Positions 1 through 9,377 of a stretch of DNA of 64,000 nt are shown here, in pieces. Within the stretch, counting starts at the first letter, position 1. Each line of letters begins with the position of its first letter. The translations under genes were made by a program, and so were the position numbers. Origin of the DNA: Peribacillus simplex (GTDB lineage: Bacteria > Bacillota > Bacilli > Bacillales > DSM-1321); assembly GCF_030123325.1 (NCBI RefSeq), contig NZ_CP126106.1, forward strand, positions 4,306,001-4,370,000, read 5' to 3'. The notes beneath the pieces were generated by a model. That model did not search any database, had not been told where the DNA came from, and was given only the letters and a program-made list of their open reading frames with translations.

Positions 1-623
1 TTCGTCTTCATTCCTTCCACATTCCCGTTGACCATATATCCGTATAACGTCGCATCGACCACACAGCAGGACATGGAGAGGCGGGAGATGGCCATTTGTT
101 TTTTCGTAAATGCATCCTCACGGTATATGAAACCCGAAATCTCTATTTCCTTCCCCTCGATCGTATCGAGGTTGTTCAGTAAATCATCCAGCACTTCAAA
201 ATAATTATCATCGGTTACAGAGATCTTCTCCCCATTCGCATGTTTCCCTGAATCATATGAACTTACCATCTGTGCCTGCTGCTTCGCCAGCCCCCTTTTC
301 GCCAGCACTTCACCGCTTAATGTAAAATCGGTCAAGATGAAGCCCAGAAGAATCGGAATGAAGAACAAACTATATTTCAGGATCAGTGCGGACGCGGAAG
401 ACTCTCCATTCGATCCGCAATCACAATGATGTCCACCTTGTTTTTGTTTTTTCATTCGGATAAGGCTGATCACTAAAAAGGCAAAAAGCGCCGCCAATGC
501 ATATGGAATCATTTTGGGTGCAATCAATTTCGTTAAATATCCTGAAACATACAATTTAAAGATCATGAGACCCAGTCCAAGCAGCAGCAATCCTTCAAGT
601 CTTTGGATAAATAAACGTTTCAT
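1..623 (-). CDS. ycgQ: YcgQ-like TIGR03943 family protein (partial, runs off the left edge)
   Basis: The gene starts at an ATG at 621-623 and stays open to the window edge, so the C-terminus is missing. The visible part has two hydrophobic segments near the N-terminus, a short Lys/Gln/Gly/His linker with a His-His-Cys-Asp-Cys motif, and further on a Ser-Met-Ser-Cys-Cys-Val-Val-Asp-Ala segment typical of TIGR03943 proteins. Its start overlaps the stop of the upstream permease by one base (TGATG), which indicates translational coupling. The family is thought to act with the COG0701 permease YcgR; the substrate is not established. The Zur-type box ahead of ycgR suggests a role in zinc limitation (inference). 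Confidence 0.85.
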   Translation of the reverse strand, partial: MKRLFIQRLEGLLLLGLGLMIFKLYVSGYLTKLIAPKMIPYALAALFAFLVISLIRMKKQKQGGHHCDCGSNGESSASALILKYSLFFIPILLGFILTDFTLSGEVLAKRGLAKQQAQMVSSYDSGKHANGEKISVTDDNYFEVLDDLLNNLDTIEGKEIEISGFIYREDAFTKKQMAISRLSMSCCVVDATLYGYMVNGNVEGMKT

Positions 624-1633
624 CAGAAGCCCCCCTTACTGATCAATCCGCCTGCAATCAGACATAGGCTGAAGACGACTGCGAAAACAAGCAGGACATA
701 CGTGACGACGAAGCTCCGCTTAAAACAGGACATCATGATCAGGACATTTTTCAAATCCAGCATGGGACCGAATACAAGGAAACCGAGTATGGAGCCTGGC
801 AGAAAGCTATGGGAAAAGGAGGCGGCAACGAATGCATCAGCTGATGAACAGAGTGAAAGCACAAATGCGATTCCCATCATCAATGCCGTGCCTTTCATTG
901 GCGCCTGGCCAATATCGGCCATCACGGACCGATCCATAAACACTTGAAATACACTGGCAAACAAGGCCCCGATGATAAAGTATCTGCCGACCATAAAAAA
1001 CTCCTGTGAAGTATGTTCAATGAAGCTTGTCCATTTACTGGACCGGATATCATGTTCATGCCCGTGAACCAGTTCGATTTTATCCTCTTTCACCACATCT
1101 CTCGTACTGAATATATGAATGAATAAACCTACGATTATGGCCGTCAGGACACAAAGAATGATTCTTCCATATAGAATTGCCGGATTATTTTGGAACGCAT
1201 AATAAGTGGAGCCGAACACGATGACATTCAATATTGGGGCAGTTACGAGCAAGACCACACCTGCATGGACCGGGACACCCTTTTGGATCAATCTCCGGAC
1301 GACCGGGATGATTGCACATTCGCAAACCGGAATGACCAGCGCCGCCCCTATCGCAGCAAAAATGGCCGTCAGGGGTCTTTTTGGGATCATCCGCTGAATG
1401 ATTTCTTCACTGATGAACAATTGGATGAACGATGAGGCAATGGCCCCCAGGAACAGGAAAGGAATCGATTCTAAAAACAATCCCAAAAACACGACGAACA
1501 CAGAGTGAAGCATCGGGAAAGCTGAGAAATCAATCGCTTCGGGAATGAATACATCGCCTAGAAAAAAGAATGCCAGCATCAAGAACAGCAGAACCACTAA
1601 CAGTAAATTTCCCGTGTATCGTTTCAAAAGCAT
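623..1633 (-). CDS. ycgR: YcgR-like permease, UPF0718/COG0701 (ArsP-like fold)
   Basis: This 336-residue integral membrane protein has about eight hydrophobic segments and a Cys-Glu-Cys motif in the first half (around residue 105), as in COG0701 permeases. A His-rich loop follows near residue 190 (VHGHEHD), a plausible metal-binding stretch between the two membrane halves. The ATG at 1633 is preceded by a GAGGTGG ribosome site. It is the first gene of a two-gene unit with ycgQ. A near-perfect Zur-type palindrome lies 16 bp upstream of the start, a position suited to repression. Related proteins include organoarsenical exporters, but the context here favours zinc homeostasis. The substrate is inferred, not shown. 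Confidence 0.85.
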   Translation of the reverse strand: MLLKRYTGNLLLVVLLFLMLAFFFLGDVFIPEAIDFSAFPMLHSVFVVFLGLFLESIPFLFLGAIASSFIQLFISEEIIQRMIPKRPLTAIFAAIGAALVIPVCECAIIPVVRRLIQKGVPVHAGVVLLVTAPILNVIVFGSTYYAFQNNPAILYGRIILCVLTAIIVGLFIHIFSTRDVVKEDKIELVHGHEHDIRSSKWTSFIEHTSQEFFMVGRYFIIGALFASVFQVFMDRSVMADIGQAPMKGTALMMGIAFVLSLCSSADAFVAASFSHSFLPGSILGFLVFGPMLDLKNVLIMMSCFKRSFVVTYVLLVFAVVFSLCLIAGGLISKGGF

Positions 1634-1648
1634 ATTCTACCACCTCGC

Positions 1649-1669
1649 AAATCATAATTATTACGATTT
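1649..1669 (-). promoter_or_regulatory. Zur-type operator upstream of ycgR-ycgQ
   Basis: The 7-1-7 core read on the plus strand is TCATAATTATTACGA, with AAA and TTT flanks. It matches the Bacillus Zur consensus TCGTAATNATTACGA at 13 of 14 defined positions. The arm ATTACGA distinguishes it from Fur (ATTATCA) and PerR (ATTATAA) boxes. It sits between the probable promoter and the ribosome site of ycgR. Confidence 0.75.
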
Positions 1670-1750
1670 AAGTTTGGATTCGGTCTAGTATATGCTTTTG
1701 ATAGGATGAACAGAACAAGATAAAAAGAGAATGGAAGACATTCCCCACCC

Positions 1751-2425
1751 TCATTTATTTCTTCGATATAGATCCCTGCTCTTGTAACCTTCCCCTAAAA
1801 TCGTTTTCATTTCCTGGCGCCGTTTCACTTGGGTCGCCTCCTGTTTTGCACTATACACGTAACGGGCCCAATCCTTGCGATACCCCGGGGTAAGTGATTG
1901 ATAGAACGCAAGCAAATCAGGAGAATCCTGCAAATCTTTCTCAATTTCAGAAATCATTTCGATATAATCATCTACTGATTGGCTTGCTTTAGTAGATGGA
2001 CGGTTCCTATTTTTCGAATCTTCTTTCAGTCCGACTACCGTAAAGACATCATCCAACCCGACCATACGTGCAAACTTCAGGTCACTCGAGCCAACATAAC
2101 CGTCATCATCCGCACCAAGGCCTTGCATCAGATCATCACGATGAATATATGTAGCATATTCTTTATTACCTTTCTTGGGGTAAGCCAAAAAAATATAGCC
2201 GTTTTTACTCAAATGATTTTTCTCGATCACCTTATCCACGATTCCTTTTAAAGAATCCATATCCAATACAAAAGCAAATATAAGATCATAGGCATTTTCA
2301 GTAAGCTCTGTATCGTAATCCGGCAGTTCTGCTAAATAATCCGCCCCGGCTGGCAGATTCAAGACTGCCACCCTTTCATATTTATGTAAATTCAGTTTTT
2401 CTACTATTGTTTTAGCCATTGGCAT
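1751..2425 (-). CDS. YdeI/OmpD-associated family protein
   Basis: The 224-residue soluble protein has a C-terminal half (about residues 145-224) that looks like the YdeI/OmpD-associated domain: a Tyr-rich helix, then LTPGYRKDW, then a run of Arg/Lys with a final LYRR. The N-terminal half has a DUF3052-like or methyltransferase-like appearance (Tyr-Asp-Leu-Ile-Phe-Ala, then Leu-Ser-Lys-Asn-Gly). The start is the first of two nearby ATG codons, with GAGG upstream. It is a single-gene unit. Members of the family are linked in the literature to bacteriocin or peptide protection, but no specific reaction can be claimed here. Confidence 0.7.
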   Translation of the reverse strand: MPMAKTIVEKLNLHKYERVAVLNLPAGADYLAELPDYDTELTENAYDLIFAFVLDMDSLKGIVDKVIEKNHLSKNGYIFLAYPKKGNKEYATYIHRDDLMQGLGADDDGYVGSSDLKFARMVGLDDVFTVVGLKEDSKNRNRPSTKASQSVDDYIEMISEIEKDLQDSPDLLAFYQSLTPGYRKDWARYVYSAKQEATQVKRRQEMKTILGEGYKSRDLYRRNK

Positions 2426-3148
2426 TCACCATCCTCGTTCATTTTGTCCATCTTCAGTTTATTAGCTCCCCATAGCGTTAGCAACTATAGTCTATCCCAT
2501 ATAATAAGGAAAAAGACGATGTGTAAACACTCCGACTTTTTTATATAATCATTTCTAGGAAAATATTAACTGTGCTATAATTCAGATATAATCAATTCCA
2601 ATGTTCAGCTTCTTTTAGTTTCTTTTCCCTTTGAATGCCAACTTACATTTTCCTGTTCATCATAGGAAGCCCGAGACGTCGCATTCTTGTAAATGAAGCG
2701 AAACATTCTAAGTAGGCATAAACTTAACTTTTTTGCATAGGCATGATAGGGTATCAAAGCTCGGAAAAATGCAGTCCCTGGAAGTACAGACCTGACTTCA
2801 GATCTGCATCTCTTCCACAAGATAGCATAAAAGCCAATCTTTGAACCAATGTCTTACACTTGAAACATGCTTTTTTTGTACAATCGAAAATATATTTTAC
2901 GATTTTTCCCAAATAGAAACCTTCCTTAAATGCATAGTATAGTATCACACCCCTGCCATCACATTCATATTCCACCATTGAATTAAAATCATGATCCTTT
3001 TAAAATCATTGTGTTTTTTAATAAGTTCCACATCGTATCACCTTAGTTTTTTTGCATTCTTTATGCAGTCAGATATCCCTTTATTTTTTTCCTATATCAA
3101 AAATTCAGTGACGCTTTCATTTGGGAGTATCACAAAAGGGGAGTTCTC
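2426..3148. other. Intergenic stretch without a convincing gene
   Basis: About 720 bp separate the YdeI-like and DinB genes. Two overlapping minus-strand ORFs of 71 and 74 codons (2605-2820 and 2754-2978) have no clear ribosome site and no recognisable motif. They could be the frame-shifted remains of one gene, but nothing in the sequence proves it. No structured RNA or terminator stood out. Confidence 0.5.
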
Positions 3149-3652
3149 ATGAATTTTATCGAGTATGATTTGCTATTCGAATCAAGAAAACAGTTAATAG
3201 AGGAAATTACGGAGTTGGATGAAAAAATGCTCCACCATAAGCCAGCACCTGAAGTATGGGGCATCGCCCAAATTTGCCATCATTTATACCTTACGGAACA
3301 GGTTTTTACAGAAGCCATAGCAAATGGCATTCGGGAAAGGGATTTTAATAATATCATTCAAAAAAACATTTACCTGGTTACTAATAGAACAAAGAAATTC
3401 GTAGCCCCTGACATCGTTTCACCCTCTTCAACCCCATTTCAATTATCGAGCCTTATGGATTTGCTGGGAGAATCAAGGGATCGATTATTACAGGTTCTTT
3501 ATGATATGGATTCAGATATCTTGTTAAATAGAAAGAAAGCCAAGCATCCCCTGTTCGGGGACCTTTCATTGGATCAATGGATTGAATTATTATCCTTACA
3601 TGAACAAAGGCATATCAAACAGATACAAGAAATAAAGTCCTCCCTTATATAA
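3149..3652 (+). CDS. DinB family protein
   Basis: The 167-residue protein has the four-helix DinB layout with the metal-binding histidines in the usual places: Cys-His-His-Leu-Tyr around residue 48 and Leu-His-Glu-Gln-Arg-His around residues 152-156. DinB/YfiT-type proteins bind a divalent metal and include thiol-dependent transferases, but substrates are mostly unknown. An AGGGGAG ribosome site precedes the ATG. It stands alone, convergent with the phn operon, and is followed by an intrinsic terminator. Confidence 0.85.
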   Translation: MNFIEYDLLFESRKQLIEEITELDEKMLHHKPAPEVWGIAQICHHLYLTEQVFTEAIANGIRERDFNNIIQKNIYLVTNRTKKFVAPDIVSPSSTPFQLSSLMDLLGESRDRLLQVLYDMDSDILLNRKKAKHPLFGDLSLDQWIELLSLHEQRHIKQIQEIKSSLI

Positions 3653-3696
3653 GCCTTTCATGACAATGGCAACTTTTAAATCGATTTCCAAACAAA

Positions 3697-3724
3697 GAGA
3701 CCACTTCATTTTGTGGTCTTTTTC
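3697..3724 (+). terminator. Intrinsic terminator after the DinB gene
   Basis: A GAGACCAC/GTGGTCTT-type stem with an 8-nt loop is followed by a T run (TTTTT). It lies 45 bp after the DinB stop codon. Confidence 0.85.
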
Positions 3725-3805
3725 ATGCATCCTATGAAACGAACTCAACTTTCGGGGCTGCACCAATATGATAGATGGACAGAACCCATATTTCCTATTC
3801 TGGCA

Positions 3806-4681
3806 TCAAGATGATACTTTTAGTTTCCTTTTGATTTGTGTTGCGAAGATTTCAAGACAGATTGCAATCATCAGGATAAAATAAGTGATTGCTCCAATTT
3901 CACTCAAGTCGAAGTAAAACCCACTTGCCATGAACATATCGAAGCCGATTCCTCCTGCGCCTGCCGCTGCGCCCATTGCGACCGCCACTGCAAAATTGAT
4001 TTCAAAGCGCATGAAAGTCCATGAAATGATATAAGTGATCGAAGATGGAATGATGACTTGGAACACGATTTGCCACCAATTCGCTCCGCTTGCTTGCAGG
4101 GCTTCTATAGCACCTTTATCGATTTCCTCGAAGGATTCCGAGTAGGCCTTTACAAGGTAACTTATGGAGTGAAACGTCATCCCTATAACTGCCGCTACAC
4201 TGCCCAACCCTGCAGCGACTGCAAAAATGAGGACCCATAACACGGTAGGCACGGCTCTAATCAGGGCGACGGATCCCTTTATGACAACCGATAATGACTT
4301 GGAAGAGATATTTCCAGCCGCTAATAGTCCCAACATCAGGGCAAAGATTGCACCAAATATTGTCGTTAAGAATGCTAAACCTAATGTAACCGACACCTGA
4401 TAAAGCGCTTGGGTGAAGGTAAAGTGCTTCAAATGCGGCTCAAAAAACATGGTCTTCAAATTATCGACGGTCAATAATAGCGCGTCCCACAGTTTAACAT
4501 CCTTATAATCAAAACTGGCAAAAGCGTATATGGTCAAGACTGCTAGTACCAGCACACTCAACCTAATGGCGATCGAGGATTTCGAGAAGGGCTTTTTGGA
4601 TAGTCGTTCAAGCAGCATTTTATCTATATCCTGGCCAGTAGGAGAAGGAAATGGTTTGATCGGACCCTCAGCCTGCATCAT
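3806..4681 (-). CDS. phnE: Phosphonate ABC transporter permease PhnE (second copy)
   Basis: The 291-residue inner-membrane protein has six hydrophobic segments and the EAA-type loop of binding-protein-dependent permeases (Glu-Ala-Leu-Gln-Ala-Ser-Gly-Ala around residue 195). The long cytoplasmic N-terminus (about 35 residues before the first membrane helix) is usual for the second PhnE. It overlaps the first phnE by four bases (ATGA) and is the last gene of the phn operon. With the other PhnE it should form the channel energised by PhnC and fed by the lipoprotein PhnD, importing phosphonates. Confidence 0.93.
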   Translation of the reverse strand: MMQAEGPIKPFPSPTGQDIDKMLLERLSKKPFSKSSIAIRLSVLVLAVLTIYAFASFDYKDVKLWDALLLTVDNLKTMFFEPHLKHFTFTQALYQVSVTLGLAFLTTIFGAIFALMLGLLAAGNISSKSLSVVIKGSVALIRAVPTVLWVLIFAVAAGLGSVAAVIGMTFHSISYLVKAYSESFEEIDKGAIEALQASGANWWQIVFQVIIPSSITYIISWTFMRFEINFAVAVAMGAAAGAGGIGFDMFMASGFYFDLSEIGAITYFILMIAICLEIFATQIKRKLKVSS

Positions 4682-5463
4682 AAAATCACCCTCCTCACAT
4701 AATTTGAGATCAATTCAATACATACTATCGAAATGATGATCGTTATGACGACAAGACTGGCAATGTCATAACTCAAGTTTTTATAATAAAGATTAAACGT
4801 AAAACCAATACCCGATCCTGTAAGCAGTCCGACCAATGTTGCATTCCTGATATTCGTTTCTATCATAAATAGTACCCAGCTGATCATTTGCGGAATTGCT
4901 GAAGGGATGACAGACTGCGAAATGACGGTTAGATAACTTGCACCGGTAGTCTGCAAAGCTTCTACGGAACTGCAGCTCACTTCATCGATCGTTTCAATGA
5001 AAGCTCTTGTTAAAAAACCGAAAGATCCAAAAAACAAGGCAAAATAACCGGTCAAGGAACTTTGTCCGAATGAAAATAACAGAACTAACGCCCATATTGA
5101 GACATCAATATTTCTAAATAAAACGGCTACCCCGCGGCTAAACCCACCAAAGAAAGCATTCACCCTTGTCGTATTGGAACCCAATATCGCAAATACAAAG
5201 GCCAATATTCCCGCGAGTGTGGTTGCAGCAACGGATATTAAAAGCGTTTCTTTCAGCTTTATCAAAATGTCCGGGAGTTTGGCAAGGGAATCCTTTGTTG
5301 GATAAAAATTAGATAACGACCATTGTATGGCCTTAGGAACAGAAGTAACCCCTTTTGCGATGCTGAATTCTGTAATGATAATGGAAACAGCCGTCGCAGC
5401 CCCTATAAGCAAAAACAATGCAAGTGAATTTCTTCTCTTTTTTGCAAAAACATCAGCCGACAT
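4678..5463 (-). CDS. phnE: Phosphonate ABC transporter permease PhnE (first copy)
   Basis: The 261-residue permease has six hydrophobic segments and an EAA-type loop (Glu-Ala-Leu-Gln-Thr-Thr-Gly-Ala around residue 170). The ATG at 5463 was preferred over an upstream TTG at 5481 because GGGAGG lies six bases before the ATG. This gives an 11-bp overlap with the end of phnC. It shares the operon and the presumed heterodimeric channel with the downstream phnE copy. Two phnE paralogues in tandem are common in Bacillaceae and other Gram-positive phosphonate uptake systems. Confidence 0.93.
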   Translation of the reverse strand: MSADVFAKKRRNSLALFLLIGAATAVSIIITEFSIAKGVTSVPKAIQWSLSNFYPTKDSLAKLPDILIKLKETLLISVAATTLAGILAFVFAILGSNTTRVNAFFGGFSRGVAVLFRNIDVSIWALVLLFSFGQSSLTGYFALFFGSFGFLTRAFIETIDEVSCSSVEALQTTGASYLTVISQSVIPSAIPQMISWVLFMIETNIRNATLVGLLTGSGIGFTFNLYYKNLSYDIASLVVITIIISIVCIELISNYVRRVIL

Positions 5464-6241
5464 GGGAACCTCCCAAATCAAAAATCAATTTCCCTTCATC
5501 TGATCCATAAATCTGGTGGATATCATTTGAGGTAATATTTTGAGTCGTGCCATTGAAAACAATCTTCCCGCCATTCACACCGATGATTCGATCCGAATAT
5601 TTCAGGGCAACATCGACTTGATGCAGGTTGACCACGACTGTGATTCCCATGGAAGTGCAGATATTCCTTAAATGATCCATGATCACTTTGGAAGAATTCG
5701 GGTCAAGGGAGGCAATCGGTTCATCGCATAATAGCAATTTAGGATTTTGGATAAGCGCCCGCGCAATACCAACCCGTTGTTTCTGGCCTCCGCTCAACTG
5801 ATCGGATCTTTTATAGATCAGATCTTCCAGACCGAGAATTTGGAGAACTTTAGCAGCCTGAAGTTTCTCCTCTTCACTATAAAGGCCAAGGATTCCAGCC
5901 AATGTAGATTTATAGCCTAATCGTCCATGCAGGGTATTTTCAATCACACTTAGTCTATTTACAAGATTGTAATGTTGAAAAACCATCCCTATTTTCCTGC
6001 GTACTTTCTTTAACTCTCTTTTATTCACCTTGTATACATGATCATTATCAAAAATGATTTCTCCGCTAGAAGCATCGATCATCCTATTGATGCATCGCAG
6101 AAGAGTTGATTTCCCTGCTCCAGATGGCCCTATGATGGAAACGAACTCTCCTTCCTTCACAGTGAAGTCAATATTGGATAACGCCTTTGTACCATTTCCA
6201 AAATGCTTTGAGACATTTTTCACTTCCAATAATGTTTTCAT
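5453..6241 (-). CDS. phnC: Phosphonate ABC transporter ATP-binding protein PhnC
   Basis: The 262-residue ATPase has the Walker A motif GPSGAGKST (about residue 38), the Q loop in VFQHYNLV, the signature LSGGQKQR and Walker B LLLCDEPIASLD. The segment VIENTLHGRLG after the Q loop is characteristic of PhnC. It is the fourth gene from the 3' end of the operon and lies 27 bp after phnD. It powers phosphonate import with PhnD and the two PhnE proteins. Confidence 0.95.
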   Translation of the reverse strand: MKTLLEVKNVSKHFGNGTKALSNIDFTVKEGEFVSIIGPSGAGKSTLLRCINRMIDASSGEIIFDNDHVYKVNKRELKKVRRKIGMVFQHYNLVNRLSVIENTLHGRLGYKSTLAGILGLYSEEEKLQAAKVLQILGLEDLIYKRSDQLSGGQKQRVGIARALIQNPKLLLCDEPIASLDPNSSKVIMDHLRNICTSMGITVVVNLHQVDVALKYSDRIIGVNGGKIVFNGTTQNITSNDIHQIYGSDEGKLIFDLGGSHVG

Positions 6242-6268
6242 GTATGATCCTCCTGCATTTTACTGCCT

Positions 6269-7303
6269 TTATTTAGATAATTCCCGAATTGGATTGAACC
6301 AATCATCCTCAACTTCCACCATTTTCTCTTTTCCGCTCACCCGTTTAAATAGACCTGATGATTTAGAATCTTCCGGTACAAAAACTTTCTCGTTATTAGC
6401 CATTTCATCGGACATCAACGTTTCAAGAATTTTTTCACGTGTTTCCTCACTGACTAATTCGGTGTTGACAACGAAAGGTGCATTCAGAACCGGAGTCACT
6501 GAAATGAGTGAGAATGTTTTATCTACAACTGTGTTGAAGGGTTCAGCTGCATCCTTCTTTACCTTATACACGGCACCTGCTTTATTCTCTTCCCCATCAG
6601 CCAGCACTACATAATTATTGACACATGTGTCACAAAAAGCCGCCACTTCCGCTTTCCCGGTCAAAAGATTAACAGCCGATCCTTGGTGTGAACCGCCATA
6701 TAGCACTTCACTGAAGAATTTATCTTTCCCGCCTTCCAATAGGTCCTCGGCCTTTAATTCCTTAAACTTATCTTGCTGCGAAAAATAATCAACGATTCCT
6801 GTGGAAGGAACTTTGAAGCCGGATGTAGAGCTATTTGATACGAAAGAGAACTTTTTCCCTTGGATACCATCAATCATGTATTCGCCGTTGATTTTATAGT
6901 CATCTGCATTTTGAACGGCCAGCCAGCTATTATAGACTGCATCATCCAACGTACCTGATTCACCGCTTGGAACAACTAGAGGTTGAACACTATCGTTTTT
7001 GTTGTTTGCTTCAATATATCCTTGCGCTCCCAGGAATGCTAAATCTGCGTTTCCATTAGCAATTGCCTCGATTGCAATGTTATAATCCGTAGTGGTCTTA
7101 TGTTCGACTTTCATTCCTGTGGCATCCTCCAGGATTTTCCCGATTTCATCGCGGGCTTCCCCTAAATCTTCCCCGGATTCATTTGGCAGCCATGCCACGG
7201 TTAATGTATCATCTTCATTTGCACCTGTTGAACTAGTGGAAGAACAGCCTGTGAACACCAGCAAAATAACTAACATCAATATGGACATCATCGATTTTTT
7301 CAC
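6269..7303 (-). CDS. phnD: Phosphonate-binding lipoprotein PhnD
   Basis: The 344-residue protein begins with a lipoprotein signal peptide ending in the lipobox LVFTGC, so it should be lipid-anchored outside the membrane. The mature part is a periplasmic-binding-type PhnD/TauT domain. Motifs are TVAWLPNESG at the start, then NADLAFLGAQGY, FVSNSSTSGF and FCDTCVNNYV. A GGGAGG ribosome site precedes the ATG. A 128-bp gap separates it from phnL, the largest in the operon, so a secondary promoter or processing site there is possible. Confidence 0.95.
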   Translation of the reverse strand: MKKSMMSILMLVILLVFTGCSSTSSTGANEDDTLTVAWLPNESGEDLGEARDEIGKILEDATGMKVEHKTTTDYNIAIEAIANGNADLAFLGAQGYIEANNKNDSVQPLVVPSGESGTLDDAVYNSWLAVQNADDYKINGEYMIDGIQGKKFSFVSNSSTSGFKVPSTGIVDYFSQQDKFKELKAEDLLEGGKDKFFSEVLYGGSHQGSAVNLLTGKAEVAAFCDTCVNNYVVLADGEENKAGAVYKVKKDAAEPFNTVVDKTFSLISVTPVLNAPFVVNTELVSEETREKILETLMSDEMANNEKVFVPEDSKSSGLFKRVSGKEKMVEVEDDWFNPIRELSK

Positions 7304-7431
7304 GTTAAATCTTCCCTCCCATTTAAAAGATCTTTTCTTATTTCAGTCACTTCCCATATAACAATACCGGTACAATGCTAACCTGCCGTTAAGGCGGCTG
7401 AATATTCAGTAAAATTTGTGTGAATTCGCCG

Positions 7432-8145
7432 TTAAATTTTTTGAATAGCTTGAGTGAAACATCCATTCTGCATGCTATATTCTTTATTTACTAACCGATT
7501 CATGAACTCCAAGTCATGAAAAATGCCCAGCATTGTCGTCCCTTCGTTCATTAGCTGTTCCAGCAGGGTTTTCACCTTCACTTTAGAATCGTGATCCAAA
7601 CTTGCAGTCGGTTCATCCAGCAGGAGGAGACGCGGCCTTTTCACCATTGCCCTTGCTATATTTAACCTCAGCTTCTCCCCTCCTGAAAAAGTAGCAGGGT
7701 AGCTGTCCCATAGCTCTTTTCCTATTTCAAAGTGGTCGAGGATTTTTTCCGTTTCGATATTGGCCATTTCCCTGGTCCTTCCCATTTCAAGGATGGCACC
7801 GGTAACGAGCTGCCTTGCTGTAGTTCTTGGCATGACATTTAAAAATTGGGATACATAGCCTATCTCATGCTTACGCAGGTAAATCATTTCCCTTTCAGCA
7901 GCTTTTGCCAGATTAATCGCACCATAGTGGGAAGATTCATACCAGATGTCTCCTTCTTGAACCCGATAGGTACCATAAATCGATTTCAGGATTGTTGATT
8001 TTCCGCTGCCGCTCTTGCCTGTAATGCCAATGAATTCGCCTTTTTTCACTGTGATCGTAATGTTGCTGACCGCATGGATTTTCTTGCGTTGATTATGTAA
8101 AATAAAGGACTTGGATAAATCTTTGATCTCCAATATGTTCTCCAC
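7432..8145 (-). CDS. phnL: C-P lyase accessory ATP-binding protein PhnL
   Basis: The 237-residue ABC-type ATPase has Walker A GKSGSGKST, the signature FSGGEKLRL and Walker B LLLLDEPTASLD. The segment IGYVSQFLNVMPRTTA is typical of PhnL. PhnL belongs to the C-P lyase machinery and is not a transporter component. With PhnG, PhnH and PhnI it acts in the nucleophilic displacement that produces the ribose triphosphate phosphonate. It lies 22 bp after phnM, so the order here is phnK-phnM-phnL and not the E. coli phnK-phnL-phnM. Confidence 0.94.
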   Translation of the reverse strand: MENILEIKDLSKSFILHNQRKKIHAVSNITITVKKGEFIGITGKSGSGKSTILKSIYGTYRVQEGDIWYESSHYGAINLAKAAEREMIYLRKHEIGYVSQFLNVMPRTTARQLVTGAILEMGRTREMANIETEKILDHFEIGKELWDSYPATFSGGEKLRLNIARAMVKRPRLLLLDEPTASLDHDSKVKVKTLLEQLMNEGTTMLGIFHDLEFMNRLVNKEYSMQNGCFTQAIQKI

Positions 8146-8167
8146 TTTGCCACCCGCTTTCTAAAAT

Positions 8168-9361
8168 TCAGATCCTGTAATTCGTTTTTTGAATCAATTT
8201 TCCGTCTACAATCACAGTTGTTATGACAGGGAAATCACCTGAAATTTTTTCAATGATAAGAATGTCAGCCTTTTTCCCTTCGTGAATCGATCCAATTTCG
8301 TCCTCCATCTTGACTGCCTTTGCGGGATTAATCGTAACTAGCTTAAACATATCGACAAGATCCATCCCATGGTTTTCGACCAATTCAAACATTGAATGCA
8401 GCAGTGCCGCAGGGTAATAATCACTGCATAATATGTCTATGCTTCCATCCTGAATGGTTTCAGAGGCACTTAAGTTCCCGCTGTGAGAACCTCCCAAAAG
8501 CACATTTGGTGCACCGGCTATGGTATACATCCCCATATCATGGGCCTTACGGGCAATTTCAAGTGTGATTGGAAATTCACTTATACTCGTTCCAAAGCTG
8601 TGAACCAATTCAAGCTTCTCTATTGAATCATCATCATGTGAGGCAACGGCAATATTATTTTCCCTTGCTAGAAGTGCAATTTCCTTCATTCTTTCAATCG
8701 TCAGCTTTTCTTTCACTTGATGAGTCCGGATCATCACATCAATGGCTTCATCACTATAATTGTTATACCCCCTTAAAGTGTTTCGATATATCTCTAGATG
8801 CCGATACTGCCCTTGTCCTGGAGTGTGGTCCATGAATGAGACCAGATGCACTTTCTTTTCGGAAACATATTCTTTTAAACTATCAATATCCTCCAAATTA
8901 TCGATTTCATACCGGGCATGAAACCGATGACGGACCAGGTGCTTCATCGTATGTGTTTGATCAATTAAGTCGATGAGCTTCCTTACATTCTCAGGCTCCC
9001 GAATTGGCTTATATGCGTATTCAGTCGATTTATAGAGCGACAGGGAATGAAACATGGTCGTGATCCCGTGCGTGATCAGTTCCTTTTCCGTTTCTCTTAA
9101 GCTCAAATGAAAATTCATTAAAGAAGTCGGGCGCGGCGCAGTCATATGTTCAATATAATCCGAATGGAGATCGATGAAACCAGGTGAAACATATCCACCC
9201 AAAGCATCCAGCACTTCCATCTCAGGACTCTTTTCTATTTCCCCCACAGGTGCAATCCGGCAAATTCTATCATCCTTAATTAAGAGATCATGGTCCATCA
9301 GGATCGAGTCTTCCGTTATTATTTTTCCATTTTTAATCAGCAACAATGTCTCTTCCCCCAT
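8168..9361 (-). CDS. phnM: Ribophosphonate triphosphate hydrolase PhnM
   Basis: The 397-residue amidohydrolase-superfamily enzyme releases pyrophosphate from alpha-D-ribose-1-phosphonate-5-triphosphate. Metal-site motifs are visible in order: PGFIDLHSDYIEH (about residue 60), FMDHTPGQGQY, ASHDDDS and CSDYYPAAL. It lies 16 bp after phnK, with a weak ribosome site. The length is usual for the family. Confidence 0.95.
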   Translation of the reverse strand: MGEETLLLIKNGKIITEDSILMDHDLLIKDDRICRIAPVGEIEKSPEMEVLDALGGYVSPGFIDLHSDYIEHMTAPRPTSLMNFHLSLRETEKELITHGITTMFHSLSLYKSTEYAYKPIREPENVRKLIDLIDQTHTMKHLVRHRFHARYEIDNLEDIDSLKEYVSEKKVHLVSFMDHTPGQGQYRHLEIYRNTLRGYNNYSDEAIDVMIRTHQVKEKLTIERMKEIALLARENNIAVASHDDDSIEKLELVHSFGTSISEFPITLEIARKAHDMGMYTIAGAPNVLLGGSHSGNLSASETIQDGSIDILCSDYYPAALLHSMFELVENHGMDLVDMFKLVTINPAKAVKMEDEIGSIHEGKKADILIIEKISGDFPVITTVIVDGKLIQKTNYRI

Positions 9362-9377
9362 TTTCCTTTAGTTTCTT

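Noticed and set aside
2605..2978. Two overlapping short minus-strand ORFs
   Set aside because: No ribosome site, no recognisable motif and mutual overlap in different frames.
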